Part shown: in pieces, positions 1 to 8,193 of the stretch | Position numbering within the stretch: position 1 is the first letter of the stretch | Layout: the number at the start of each line of letters is the position of its first letter | Notes under the pieces: model-generated | What the model saw: only the letters and a program-made list of their open reading frames with translations | Database searches by the model: none | What the model was told of the DNA's origin: nothing | Made by a program: the position numbers and the translations under genes | Source of the DNA: a virus | Strand: one strand, 5' to 3' | Virus record (IMG/VR): IMGVR_UViG_3300020596_000097 | Location: 1 to 25,726 of that record | Length of the DNA stretch: 25,726 bases

Positions 1-1512
1 GCCTGAGGTAATATAGCCAGCCTTGCCACCGCCTGGACCGGCACCACTAACTCCAGTGCTACCGGCGCCAAAAGTGTGACCAGCGCCAACACCGCTTAGA
101 GTGCCACTAATTGTCACTGTGTCAAGCGAGTTTATAATAATTGGACTTGCCGAAAGTGTTACTGTGTTTGAAGCTGTTACAGATAAAGTAGTCGCATTAT
201 ATTGGGTAGGAGTTGAAACCGTTGAAGTTGTTAGAGTTACAGCGCCGCTAACGCCATTGCCACCAAAAGAATTTGGCGCAGAAGTGGCAGGTGTAAAAGC
301 TTCATAAGCATTGTCGGCAGCGTTTCTGCGGATAGATTGCATAGCTGTCAACACTGGTGAGTTAACAATTTTTGTGCCGTCAAGAACTGCGAAAGTTTTA
401 TTTGTCGCTGCCAGAGAAGCATTATTACTGCCACCATGCGCGAGATCTATCGGCGCTGGTAAATCGCCATTAACAATTGAGCGATAAGTGTGAGCGACTC
501 CGCCGCCAGCGTTATAGACAAATCCTATAGTTGGAGCGCCTAGAGAAGTCATTGTAGTGCCGGCAGAGTTGCCAACAATTAAACCGTATGCAGTCGGCGT
601 GATTGCTGCGCCGGCGCCACCGTTAGCAGTGGTAATAATCGGTAGATCACTATTTAAAATCGACCTGAACGCGCCAAGCCCCGATCCACTGGCTGGCGAC
701 ATAAACGCTTGATTTTGTGATTGACTTAGACCAGTCGGTGAAATCGGCGCATATCTGCCGTCACCAGTAGTTTGATTCAGTGCATGAGCGCCCAGCGTCG
801 CGTTCGCTACTTTGAATAACGGCGCAGTTTGAGCAAGCGAAGTTACAGCAGTAATTACAGATCCGTTAGTTACAACTTTTTGAATCAGTTGGCCAGGCTG
901 GCCGGTTGGTGCCGGCGCGCCGTTTGAAACGGGAACGTGCAACCAAGAGCCGTTGTTTTGGAAATAATCGTAGGTGTCTTTATTGATCGTATAAGTAAAG
1001 CTATTAGCTGCCGGCAGTAGTCTCTGACCGTTGGCAATGATTACTCCCACGGGCGTAATCATTGTAAGAGAGCTTGACGGAACAGAGCCCACTAGACCGG
1101 AGACCAGGTAATCACTGAAATTATCGGCAGTTACAAATAGCTTTGGATCTGGAGAGACGGCCTGCCAAACCGCAGCGCCTGTTGAGTTGTTAAAACAGAC
1201 ATACAAGGCACTATGCGTAGTATCAAGCCAAACCGATCCGGGCAGATACCCTAATGCATTATCGTCTGATACTGTCGGCGCTGTTGTAGCGGATACATTA
1301 GCTGGACCTGTTCCTAGCACCTGCCAGACGCTACCAGTCCACACTTTGAACTGCCTGGTTACACTGTCAAAAATAACCGTGTTGTTAGCAGTAGGTGTTG
1401 TTATCGAAGAGGTGCCTGGCCGAATGAAATAACCAGTATCGGCAGCGAAGGCTGCTTGGCACGAAACCAAGAAGGCAAGTAATACAACTGCTAAAGTTTT
1501 GAACTGACGCAT
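1..1512 (-). CDS. Signal-peptide-bearing tail fibre / adhesin (5' 504 codons, C-terminus off the left edge)
   Basis: I translated 504 codons without a stop from ATG at 1512, which has GGAGG 4 nt upstream; the frame runs off the window. It begins MRQFKTLAVVLLAFLVSCQA then AFA-AD: a signal peptide, cut after AFA, or lipidated at C18 (L-V-S-C). Residues 45-125 hold two short beta units ending FKVWTGSVWQVLG and ALYVCFNNSTGAAVWQAV. Residues 239-258 include LGAHALNQTTGDGRYAP, and 296-325 ANGGAGAAITPTAYGLIVGN, both common in phage tail fibres. From about 465 a glycine-rich domain begins (GAGPGGGKAG). It is likely the receptor-binding fibre, exported or anchored by unknown means. Confidence 0.82.
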   Translation of the reverse strand, partial: MRQFKTLAVVLLAFLVSCQAAFAADTGYFIRPGTSSITTPTANNTVIFDSVTRQFKVWTGSVWQVLGTGPANVSATTAPTVSDDNALGYLPGSVWLDTTHSALYVCFNNSTGAAVWQAVSPDPKLFVTADNFSDYLVSGLVGSVPSSSLTMITPVGVIIANGQRLLPAANSFTYTINKDTYDYFQNNGSWLHVPVSNGAPAPTGQPGQLIQKVVTNGSVITAVTSLAQTAPLFKVANATLGAHALNQTTGDGRYAPISPTGLSQSQNQAFMSPASGSGLGAFRSILNSDLPIITTANGGAGAAITPTAYGLIVGNSAGTTMTSLGAPTIGFVYNAGGGVAHTYRSIVNGDLPAPIDLAHGGSNNASLAATNKTFAVLDGTKIVNSPVLTAMQSIRRNAADNAYEAFTPATSAPNSFGGNGVSGAVTLTTSTVSTPTQYNATTLSVTASNTVTLSASPIIINSLDTVTISGTLSGVGAGHTFGAGSTGVSGAGPGGGKAGYITSG

Positions 1513-1524
1513 TGCGCCTCCAAA

Positions 1525-2037
1525 TTAGGGAGTGAGAGGTATATGAGCAGTGGCAGCATCAGCTTCTACGGCTGCCTTTACTGCCGGTGTTGCCCAGCCT
1601 GCGAGTGGCCCTGCGGCTTCTGGCGAGTAAGCCATGCATACCGCAGCCCATGCCGTCTGAATTTTTGCTGGCTCAGGGAGGTAGCTTTCCAAAACTGGGA
1701 AAAAAATCGTGAGCTGAAGTTTTGCATAAAGCGGAATTGCATTGTCTGCCCAAATTGAATCTTTAAAGGCAGACATATTGGGCGGCACTGCCACTGGCGC
1801 TGGCGCATAAACGACTGCGTTATTTATTAGCTTGTAATTTCGCAAATCTTCATCAGGTTTGCCGCCAGCATCTGTCGAAGGAGCCCACAAATACACGACA
1901 GCATTTGAAGGAGGTTGGCCAACCCATTTTGCAGAAGGCGAGCCATCACTACCAAATTGCAGATACTGAGAAGTCTGCGCGCAGGCAGAAACAGTCGATA
2001 GAGCTAAGACAAGAAGAAACGCGATCAAGTTTTTCAT
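1525..2037 (-). CDS. Small exported protein or lipoprotein in the fibre cluster, unknown function
   Basis: 170 residues. The ATG follows the previous stop by 2 nt and has AGGA 8 nt upstream. The N-terminus MKNLIAFLLVLALSTVSACA is a signal peptide; V-S-A-C at 16-19 fits a lipobox, so C19 could be lipidated, although a type I cut after ACA is also possible. The mature N-terminal part (KWVGQPPSNAVVYLWAP, LRNYKLINNAVVYAP) is strand-like and ends in a loop; the C-terminal half is helical with IPLYAKLQLTIFFPVLESYL and KIQTAWAAVCMAY. Genes after fibres are often fibre chaperones, and the strand half loosely recalls them, but I do not recognise the family. Confidence 0.62.
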   Translation of the reverse strand: MKNLIAFLLVLALSTVSACAQTSQYLQFGSDGSPSAKWVGQPPSNAVVYLWAPSTDAGGKPDEDLRNYKLINNAVVYAPAPVAVPPNMSAFKDSIWADNAIPLYAKLQLTIFFPVLESYLPEPAKIQTAWAAVCMAYSPEAAGPLAGWATPAVKAAVEADAATAHIPLTP

Positions 2038-2039
2038 AA

Positions 2040-2882
2040 TTAAATTCCTATTCTTCCGCCTTCAAAAGTTCCGTCATTCCAAACTACGCCCGCAGCTCCA
2101 GCTTGACCGCCTACGCTTGTGCCGCCTGAGGCGGTCACGGTACCAGAGTTACTAACACCACTAGATTTTGCAGACTGAAGATTTACAACGCCACCGCCGC
2201 CGCCGCCACCCGCGCCGCCGATTGTGTTATTGCCGCCATTGGCATTAATAATTGCGCCAGAGGCAATGGAGATTGTGCCCATGCTGCGGAAATCAGCGCC
2301 GCCACCCGCTCCAGCTCCACCACCAGTACTACCGTCTGCGCCTCTAACTGAAATATTTGCAAAGGAAGTTAAAGAGATAGGACCATTAGCTTCAACGTAA
2401 AAACTTCCGCCACCGCTCCCTATAACACCACCACCAGACGGAGGCATAGGCGAACCACCACAACCAGGCAATGGCTGCCAGCGGTACGGATAAGCTCCAG
2501 GTGGACCGGGATAACCAGGATATGTGCCACCAAGGCCACCATGTGAACCGCCAGCACCTGAGTTTATTGCGCAGATTCCATAAGGCCCCTGGCCGCCTGA
2601 ATTAGCTTCGACGCCTGTTGCACAGGTGACAGTATCGTTAAAAGTGACTGAGCCGCCGAAGTAACCACGAACGCCGTTTGATGTGATAGGCCCAGTCTGC
2701 ACCCAGTTCCCCGAAGTCTTGTAGACGCCGGTTAGGGTACCTGACGTTGGCATAGGTCTGGCGTTGGTGTAATCACCGAAAGTGAGCGCCGCCTTGGTAT
2801 ACGAAGGCACCACATTCTGAGCTTGACCCACTTGGCCGAACGTAAGACAAAATGCAACCAGTAAAAACAGTAACTTGCGCAT
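2040..2882 (-). CDS. Signal-peptide-bearing glycine-rich adhesin-like protein
   Basis: 280 residues. The ATG at 2882 has AAGGAG 5 nt upstream; a GTG immediately before it is too close. It begins with a clear Sec signal peptide: MRKLLFLLVAFCLTFGQVGQ, then A-Q-N with a predicted cut after A. The mature part has three Cys, a Pro/Gly loop (YPGYPGPPGAYPY), then long runs such as SGGGVIGSGGG, GSTGGGAGAGGGA and GGAGGGGGGG alternating with strand-like segments (ISVRGADG, GTISIASGAIINANGG). This is like glycine-rich domains of phage fibre tips and bacterial surface adhesins. The position after the fibre gene suggests receptor binding, but an export signal on a tail protein is odd. Function is inferred. 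Confidence 0.72.
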   Translation of the reverse strand: MRKLLFLLVAFCLTFGQVGQAQNVVPSYTKAALTFGDYTNARPMPTSGTLTGVYKTSGNWVQTGPITSNGVRGYFGGSVTFNDTVTCATGVEANSGGQGPYGICAINSGAGGSHGGLGGTYPGYPGPPGAYPYRWQPLPGCGGSPMPPSGGGVIGSGGGSFYVEANGPISLTSFANISVRGADGSTGGGAGAGGGADFRSMGTISIASGAIINANGGNNTIGGAGGGGGGGVVNLQSAKSSGVSNSGTVTASGGTSVGGQAGAAGVVWNDGTFEGGRIGI

Positions 2883-2891
2883 CACAACTCC

Positions 2892-4133
2892 TTAAGGAAG
2901 AACATGCCAGCCCACAGCTGCCTGTGGCCCAAGGCGAACGGCGTCCCCGGGATTAAGAGTAATTGGCGCATTGGCTGCCATTCCGCCTAGACTTTCGCCG
3001 GTGGCCGGGTAAATAGTCATGACGTTTGTTGAGCCAATATTTTTAAATTCAACGACACCAGTGCCGTAGGACGCTGCAGTTCCCAAGGTACAAGTTCCGG
3101 CACCACTCGCGGTATTACACAAATAAATCGTGCCGCCGACTACGGGGCTGATCGGGAATGAACTAACGACAACGCAACCGCCTACCAAGCCAATCGGCTG
3201 CCAAACTGCAACACCAGCGCCACCAGTAGTAACGCAAACCCAAAGAATGCTGGCATCAGATTGAAAGAACAAATCTCCCGCTCCCCCAGCTAAAACAGCA
3301 ACAGGCGTGCCAACTCCACTCCTTAAAGTAGGAAGCAAACCATATAGACTTGTCGCCGGCAGGTGAGACAAAGGCACGATGCCGGTGATTTCCGTAGTTA
3401 CATCAATCTGAGGAGCTTGACCGTATGCCGCACCTTTATGATGCTGCGCTCTAACGCCTCGCCAGATCGGAGCTGGTGGATAGCCACCTATGCCTGCTGG
3501 AGCTTCTAAGATTTGACCGTTTGTAATTGTAGTTTGACCGAAAGTCAAAAGCACCAGATATAACGGAACAAAGCCGCCGCCTGGAGATGGTGCGACTTGA
3601 GCGCCGGTAGTAGCCGGTGTGCCGTACACGGTTGAAATTTCAACGGAGCCCTTTCTGACACTAGGCAAAATTCCGCCGTTGTTGTTGATCCCTTGCAGCG
3701 GATTTCTTGGATCCGCTGAGTTGTAGAAAGGCTGAACTCCACTCGTTGGATCGCCAGGCCGTACGGCATCGACTTGCTTGAAACGTGCTCGGATCAAAAC
3801 CCACTGACTTTGGCCAGATGAAAGTTGCGCGGTCGTTAAAACAATTTCTTGTGCTTCTGCGAAACCTAACTGGTAGCAATAACTGGCATCTGCGGCGGCG
3901 GCACCGTAAGGATCAGCATCGACAGGTGCCCATTCTAAAATGCTTCCGGATGCAAGATCAAAAGTCATATTGGGAATTGATTTTGCAGCAGCGCTGAAGC
4001 GGGTAAGGATCGTATCCGACGGCCCGAATAGACTTTGCGCAAGGTTTCCCTCACTCTTCATGCAATCGCGCATGCCTTCCAAAAAGTCAAAAGAACGGAT
4101 CTGCTCTTGGCTGTAAATTATGGATCTGTACAC
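2892..4133 (-). CDS. Baseplate-proximal tail fibre protein
   Basis: 413 residues from GTG at 4133 with AGGGG 7 nt upstream. A TTG 25 codons further upstream overlaps the preceding gene and lacks a ribosome-binding site. The N-terminus MYRSIIYSQEQIRSFDFLEG followed by a helix is a pattern seen in fibre proteins anchored to a baseplate. The middle is Gly/Pro-rich with beta strands, and near residue 290-320 is LWVCVTTGGAGVAVWQPIG, a short unit also found in the last gene of the window. The C-terminal ~85 residues form a beta domain (ITLNPGDAVRLGPQAAVGWH). It likely connects the baseplate to the adhesins encoded next. Confidence 0.72.
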   Translation of the reverse strand: MYRSIIYSQEQIRSFDFLEGMRDCMKSEGNLAQSLFGPSDTILTRFSAAAKSIPNMTFDLASGSILEWAPVDADPYGAAAADASYCYQLGFAEAQEIVLTTAQLSSGQSQWVLIRARFKQVDAVRPGDPTSGVQPFYNSADPRNPLQGINNNGGILPSVRKGSVEISTVYGTPATTGAQVAPSPGGGFVPLYLVLLTFGQTTITNGQILEAPAGIGGYPPAPIWRGVRAQHHKGAAYGQAPQIDVTTEITGIVPLSHLPATSLYGLLPTLRSGVGTPVAVLAGGAGDLFFQSDASILWVCVTTGGAGVAVWQPIGLVGGCVVVSSFPISPVVGGTIYLCNTASGAGTCTLGTAASYGTGVVEFKNIGSTNVMTIYPATGESLGGMAANAPITLNPGDAVRLGPQAAVGWHVLP

Positions 4134-4179
4134 GCCGATACCCCTATGAGTCGTTTCTACAGTAGCGAAAATTCTTCCT

Positions 4180-5553
4180 TCAACTTTCGTGAATGGCCCA
4201 GTACACAAATGCGTCGACTGGAGGTGCTTCCGAAAAAGAAAGGCGTAAAGCTGTTGTTGTTTTGTCTATGTCAACGCTCGTATTCCATGTTGGCAACACG
4301 AATGCCTGAAACGGATCTCTTGTTGAAACAGGAATTGAAAAGCTGTAATTATTGGCGGGTACTGTTGTAACTCCTGAATACAGTGGATCAAAATATTTGT
4401 AAGCAAAAGAGGCTGATAGTGGAGCGGGTGTTCCGAATTTAAAAACAGCCGAACTGAGAGATTTTGAATGGAGCCAACACGTTGTATTCCAGCTTGGTTG
4501 AGCAATTATTGTTTGCGCTTGGAACGCTGCCAGAATTCCAACCGTACTAGAAATTAAGTCGGCCGCTACTACTCCCGATCCGCAACCTGGCACAATAAGT
4601 GGCGTGGCGACCCAATCAACAGCCCCACCGCCTGGTGGCAATGGCACACTAAACGTCATCAGAAATTGATTTGTGCCAATCGGTGTATAGCTGACGACAG
4701 TATTCCAGTTGCAATTTGCCAGTACCATAAAGGCTCCAGCGAACGCGGGGAACACCTCGATTAAGTAGCTGCTGACTCCCTCTTCAAGAAATAGAGAACC
4801 ACCTACGGCAGTTTTTGTAAGAAGCTGGCCGCTATAACGACGCCAAACAATGGTGCCATAGGGCTTAGTTTTATTGATCAAAGCGTCGATCCGAGCGACT
4901 TGAAGCCACCAAGTAGCTTGTGCCTCAAAGAAATATGCGCTTGGAGAATCCCACGCAGCGCCTTTGTCAAAACACCAAATTGGATAATCGCCCTGGTTGC
5001 CGAAACTAGGTAACGCCGACTCTACAAAGCCCTGGTGCGTTAACCCAGGATCGCCCATACGTGCGGAATTTTCTGGAGTATCAACATCAAAAAATGATTG
5101 AATATCCCAGACCGAAGTATCGCCTGGGCTCCACGGCTCCATTACTCGAGGCTGTTGATTTGTCAGCCTGACAAGAAGGTCTATTAAACTCTGTCGAGTT
5201 GCGGCAGGAAGAAGCAAGGTTGCTTTAATTCGATCGCGTAAGCTGCTATCTGGTTCTCCTGGCGCTCTAATTACATCAGCTGGAAATCCAGCAACACTGC
5301 CAAAAAAATCTTGAGCGATGAGATCAAGCGCTTCGTCGACAGCTGTCTCGATTCGGCAAGCTTTCCAGTCATAACGAACATTTTCAAGTTGGCCGGCAAC
5401 TGCTTGACCAAGGGCAAACATTAGGGCATATAAAACGCCACCGAGCTGCCTTGCCTCAACACTCGTCCAAGGCTCTGGAAAGGTTTTTAAAAATTTGTCG
5501 GCCCATTCCGGTTCTGTGAAGTAAGGAATGACAGTTGGCAACGAGGTGGTCAT
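4180..5553 (-). CDS. Baseplate I-like wedge protein with three C-terminal beta repeats
   Basis: 457 residues. The N-terminal 210 residues include LENVRYDWKACRIETAVDEA and GEPDSSLRDRIKATLLLPAA, the pattern of baseplate wedge proteins encoded after J (T4 gp48/P2 gpI position). P2 gpI is about 180 residues, so this one is much longer. The extra length comprises a linker and three tandem copies of a ~70-residue unit with W-N-T (W near residues 283, 354 and 423) followed by F/L-x-F-x3-P/A-P. The repeats look like small beta sandwiches and could present or bind the fibre encoded next. Confidence 0.72.
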   Translation of the reverse strand: MTTSLPTVIPYFTEPEWADKFLKTFPEPWTSVEARQLGGVLYALMFALGQAVAGQLENVRYDWKACRIETAVDEALDLIAQDFFGSVAGFPADVIRAPGEPDSSLRDRIKATLLLPAATRQSLIDLLVRLTNQQPRVMEPWSPGDTSVWDIQSFFDVDTPENSARMGDPGLTHQGFVESALPSFGNQGDYPIWCFDKGAAWDSPSAYFFEAQATWWLQVARIDALINKTKPYGTIVWRRYSGQLLTKTAVGGSLFLEEGVSSYLIEVFPAFAGAFMVLANCNWNTVVSYTPIGTNQFLMTFSVPLPPGGGAVDWVATPLIVPGCGSGVVAADLISSTVGILAAFQAQTIIAQPSWNTTCWLHSKSLSSAVFKFGTPAPLSASFAYKYFDPLYSGVTTVPANNYSFSIPVSTRDPFQAFVLPTWNTSVDIDKTTTALRLSFSEAPPVDAFVYWAIHES

Positions 5554-6701
5554 TAGAAGCTACCAACGGTCACGTTGGCCGGAATTGTTCTAATGACCTC
5601 AAACTGAGTGATTACCTTATCCAATTCCAAAGTATCAATTTTCACGCTATTTATTTGCACGGCATAAATGTTGTCTGGATCTGCAGCTTTAGCAATCTCG
5701 ATCAAGTTATAAACATAAAGAGGTTGGCCGATCTTGAGGCTATTTATGTAACTGACAATTGCAAGTTGCGCTTTTGTTTGAACCAAAGTTGAGTTGACAT
5801 CAGGGTTGACTTTGATATTCAAGGTTGCAGCAACAGTCACTTTCGTTGCTGGAACAACAACGAAAGCAATCGTAAAACCTCGCACTCGCTCAACAGCTTG
5901 TGTGATCCGCGTAAGCAATGCTTCTGGAGGATCGCCAGAGCCGTCATCAATTACAACAGTGAAAAACCCATTTCGTGCGCTGCCGTTCTGATCGAAGTTT
6001 TCAACTAGATTAAAGTTGATCGCTTGCTGCACAGACATAATTGCAGCAGAGATCGACGGCCGGGTATTTTTGGAAAGGCTGTTTATATAGAGAATAAAAC
6101 GGTTGCGAACATCGGTGTCAGATTCAGCATCTAAGCCGTTTGTGATTGCTAAGGTGTTGAGCACATCGTCTGCGCCAGTGTTGCTTGACGAGAACTGCGA
6201 GATCTGATTTGGTTGAACGTTATATGCGGAGCCAGCTATTGGAGCTTCAACAGTAGCGATAATGCTTGTTTGCCCAGCTTGGATAATGTAAGCGCCGTTC
6301 GCGTCGCTCCATGCCGTTTGAGTTGGATCAGCAACGATTGAGTACTTAATCGCGCCGCCTGGAGTCTGTACAACCTTGCCAATCGGAACAGTGACGTTAT
6401 CCGCTCTGGCAATCCTCAAGCTGAGCCGGACTTGGCCGCGAGCTTTTACGGCTGGAAGGCGAGCGAAATCAAACTGCGCCATCCACGAATCGAGATCTTC
6501 ACCAGTCGCAGTCGTTGAACGTGAGAAAATATAGACTTTCTTGCACAGCGCTTGAATGAAATTGATCTGTGTGGCATCACCTTGAGCGATCGCAAGCAAT
6601 GGATCGCCGCTCGTCAAACTTGGGTCTAATCCAAGTTGACTGGCAAATTCTGAAACTAATTCTGAAGCGATTTGCTCTTCAGATTTGATGTTTAGTGGCA
6701 A
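5553..6701 (-). CDS. Baseplate J-like wedge protein
   Basis: 382 residues. The start is TTG at 6701, supported by AAGGGGG 8 nt upstream; no ATG or GTG lies nearby in frame. The sequence TATGEDLDSWMAQFDFARLP (about residues 64-83) is the signature of baseplate J-like proteins, followed by beta domains (VTVPIGKVVQTPGGAIKYSI) and a C-terminal alpha/beta part (LAIVSYINSLKIGQPLYVYN, with AADPDNIYAVQINS). It forms the wedge arm connecting to the outer baseplate (T4 gp6/P2 gpJ). Its stop overlaps the next ATG (TAATG), suggesting coupling with the I-like gene. Confidence 0.92.
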   Translation of the reverse strand: MPLNIKSEEQIASELVSEFASQLGLDPSLTSGDPLLAIAQGDATQINFIQALCKKVYIFSRSTTATGEDLDSWMAQFDFARLPAVKARGQVRLSLRIARADNVTVPIGKVVQTPGGAIKYSIVADPTQTAWSDANGAYIIQAGQTSIIATVEAPIAGSAYNVQPNQISQFSSSNTGADDVLNTLAITNGLDAESDTDVRNRFILYINSLSKNTRPSISAAIMSVQQAINFNLVENFDQNGSARNGFFTVVIDDGSGDPPEALLTRITQAVERVRGFTIAFVVVPATKVTVAATLNIKVNPDVNSTLVQTKAQLAIVSYINSLKIGQPLYVYNLIEIAKAADPDNIYAVQINSVKIDTLELDKVITQFEVIRTIPANVTVGSF

Positions 6702-6741
6702 AGGTGAATCCCCCTTGCCCTAAGCTATCAATTAAAATTTC

Positions 6742-7176
6742 CTAGCCATTTGAGTAATTGAAGACGATAGTGCCAGATTTGCCGGTCTTCAAAAAGACAA
6801 CGACGGCAATATACACTCGATGGTTCTGTTCTTTAATCGTAATTATTGGATCGCGAGTGGTGTCAACGCCCTGATCAACAAGAACGCCTTTCCTAATTTC
6901 CGTCCGCAATCGCTTTTCCAAAGTCTTTGAAAACGGCTCGCCAATTGTGCGCCTGCTGCCAATGCCATAATTTTGGTCATAAATGTAGTCTGCCGAAATG
7001 GGCTGACCATCATGCAGGGTAAATTTTGGGTTTGTCAGAATTCTGCGCAAAATCCTTTGGCGATCTTGAGCCCAACCACCTACCAAAACCAAGCCGCCAT
7101 TTTGCGAAGCAATAAAATCCGTACCCCAATCGAGATCAAGGGTTCTGTCATTCGGATTAATGAGAATGTCGCTCAT
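6742..7176 (-). CDS. Baseplate wedge protein (gpW/gp25-like)
   Basis: 144 residues. It begins SDILINPNDRTLDLDWGTDF and contains QDRQRILRRILTNP, a region with the R-I-L-T-x-P pattern seen in gp25/gpW-like baseplate wedge proteins. The middle holds EKRLRTEIRKGVLVDQGV and the end has beta strands (HRVYIAVVVFLKTGKSGTIV). In T4 and P2 this protein links the sheath to the wedge and starts sheath assembly. It lies between the spike and J-like genes as in P2-type clusters. No strong ribosome-binding site is visible; the ATG follows the spike's genes by 3 nt. Confidence 0.82.
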   Translation of the reverse strand: MSDILINPNDRTLDLDWGTDFIASQNGGLVLVGGWAQDRQRILRRILTNPKFTLHDGQPISADYIYDQNYGIGSRRTIGEPFSKTLEKRLRTEIRKGVLVDQGVDTTRDPIITIKEQNHRVYIAVVVFLKTGKSGTIVFNYSNG

Positions 7177-7179
7177 CTA

Positions 7180-8193
7180 TTAGCCTGCCGCGAAGACTGT
7201 AGTGGTTTCTGCGTCAACTATAGCTGGAATTAATGGAGCACTAGTAATGCCGCCTGGCGCGTTGTGAGAGTGGCCATTAAACAGCAAAAGAAATGCCTCG
7301 TTGCATAGTCTTTGTACTTGAGCCGGGTCCAGGCCAGCATTAATAAATGGCGCGATTAGATTGATAAGTCCGTCAGCGATTACGGAAACAGTGGTGCCTT
7401 CCACCGATACATCGCCGCTGATTGTTGAAATGCCTATATCACCGCTTTCGGTAATTACAAGAATGCTGCCTTCCTCTGAGCTCACAAGGGTATCGCCAAG
7501 GGGCGTGGTTACCGTTGTATTGCCTAGTTCAACCAGGCTATTCAAATCGCCTTCTTCAACAATTATATTTGCGCTACCTTTTTCGACTGTGACATTAAGA
7601 TCGCCTTCACGCACAACAATATTTGCTTCTTCTTTCACGTAGAGATGTAGGTCTTTCTTGGCAAACAACTGCACGTTGCCATCTTCGTAGAATTTCAGGA
7701 AGCTTCCACCAGGCAGCAACATCACATATTCGCCTGCCTTAAGTTTTTCCCGGCCTTTCTTATCTTCATCCCAGCCAAACTTCTCGCCATCTTCCTCTTC
7801 TTGAGCTTCTTGATCTTGCTCTTCCTGAGATTTCTTGCCACTGCCTGGCGGCTCCATTTTTTCATTCCAGCAGAGATGCGCGGTCATCATGTGACCGTCA
7901 GATCTTTCCAGGATATGAACTTGAACCTGCTCACCTTTCTCAGGCTCGTCCTTAGTTGCGCCTCCTTGAAGCGCGTATTGCACACCAGTTTTATCGCCGG
8001 TTACTCCGGCGCCAAGTGATATCCAGTTCGTCTCACAAGGCTCATCATCCTCGTCCTGCATGATCATCACTTTGACGGCGTGCGTTTCAGGATCGTAACT
8101 TGAGACGTGGCCCCATTTAATTAGCTTTGTTTCGCCGACGTTGGCCTTTGAAACGTGGCCAATTCCATGCATGAAATCAGTTTCGCCGCTCAT
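7180..8193 (-). CDS. Baseplate central spike (gpV/gp5-like)
   Basis: 337 residues from the ATG at 8193, which overlaps the hub stop (ATGA) and has GGAGG 4 nt upstream; a longer frame reaching 8295 lies inside the hub gene and is rejected. Residues about 1-110 look like the OB-fold of spike proteins (YDPETHAVKVMIMQDEDDEP). Residues about 115-148 are highly acidic. Residues about 165-270 are short valine/glycine-rich repeats with G-D/S turns (EGDLNVTVEKGSANIIVEEG), a trimeric beta-helix. Near residue 306 is GHSHNAPGG; HxH motifs at this place bind iron in P2 gpV and phi92 spikes. It is the membrane-piercing tip. No lysozyme domain is present. Confidence 0.87.
   Translation of the reverse strand: MSGETDFMHGIGHVSKANVGETKLIKWGHVSSYDPETHAVKVMIMQDEDDEPCETNWISLGAGVTGDKTGVQYALQGGATKDEPEKGEQVQVHILERSDGHMMTAHLCWNEKMEPPGSGKKSQEEQDQEAQEEEDGEKFGWDEDKKGREKLKAGEYVMLLPGGSFLKFYEDGNVQLFAKKDLHLYVKEEANIVVREGDLNVTVEKGSANIIVEEGDLNSLVELGNTTVTTPLGDTLVSSEEGSILVITESGDIGISTISGDVSVEGTTVSVIADGLINLIAPFINAGLDPAQVQRLCNEAFLLLFNGHSHNAPGGITSAPLIPAIVDAETTTVFAAG

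Noticed and set aside
101-1432. Plus-strand open frames over the left fibre gene
   Set aside because: The minus strand holds an uninterrupted 504-codon frame with fibre motifs, a signal peptide and a ribosome-binding site; plus-strand frames are short shadows.
2160-2220. Possible tandem DNA repeat of GCC/CCG triplets
   Set aside because: These are codons for polyglycine in the adhesin gene, not a separate repeat element; the similar run near 11600 is the glycine loop of the tape measure.
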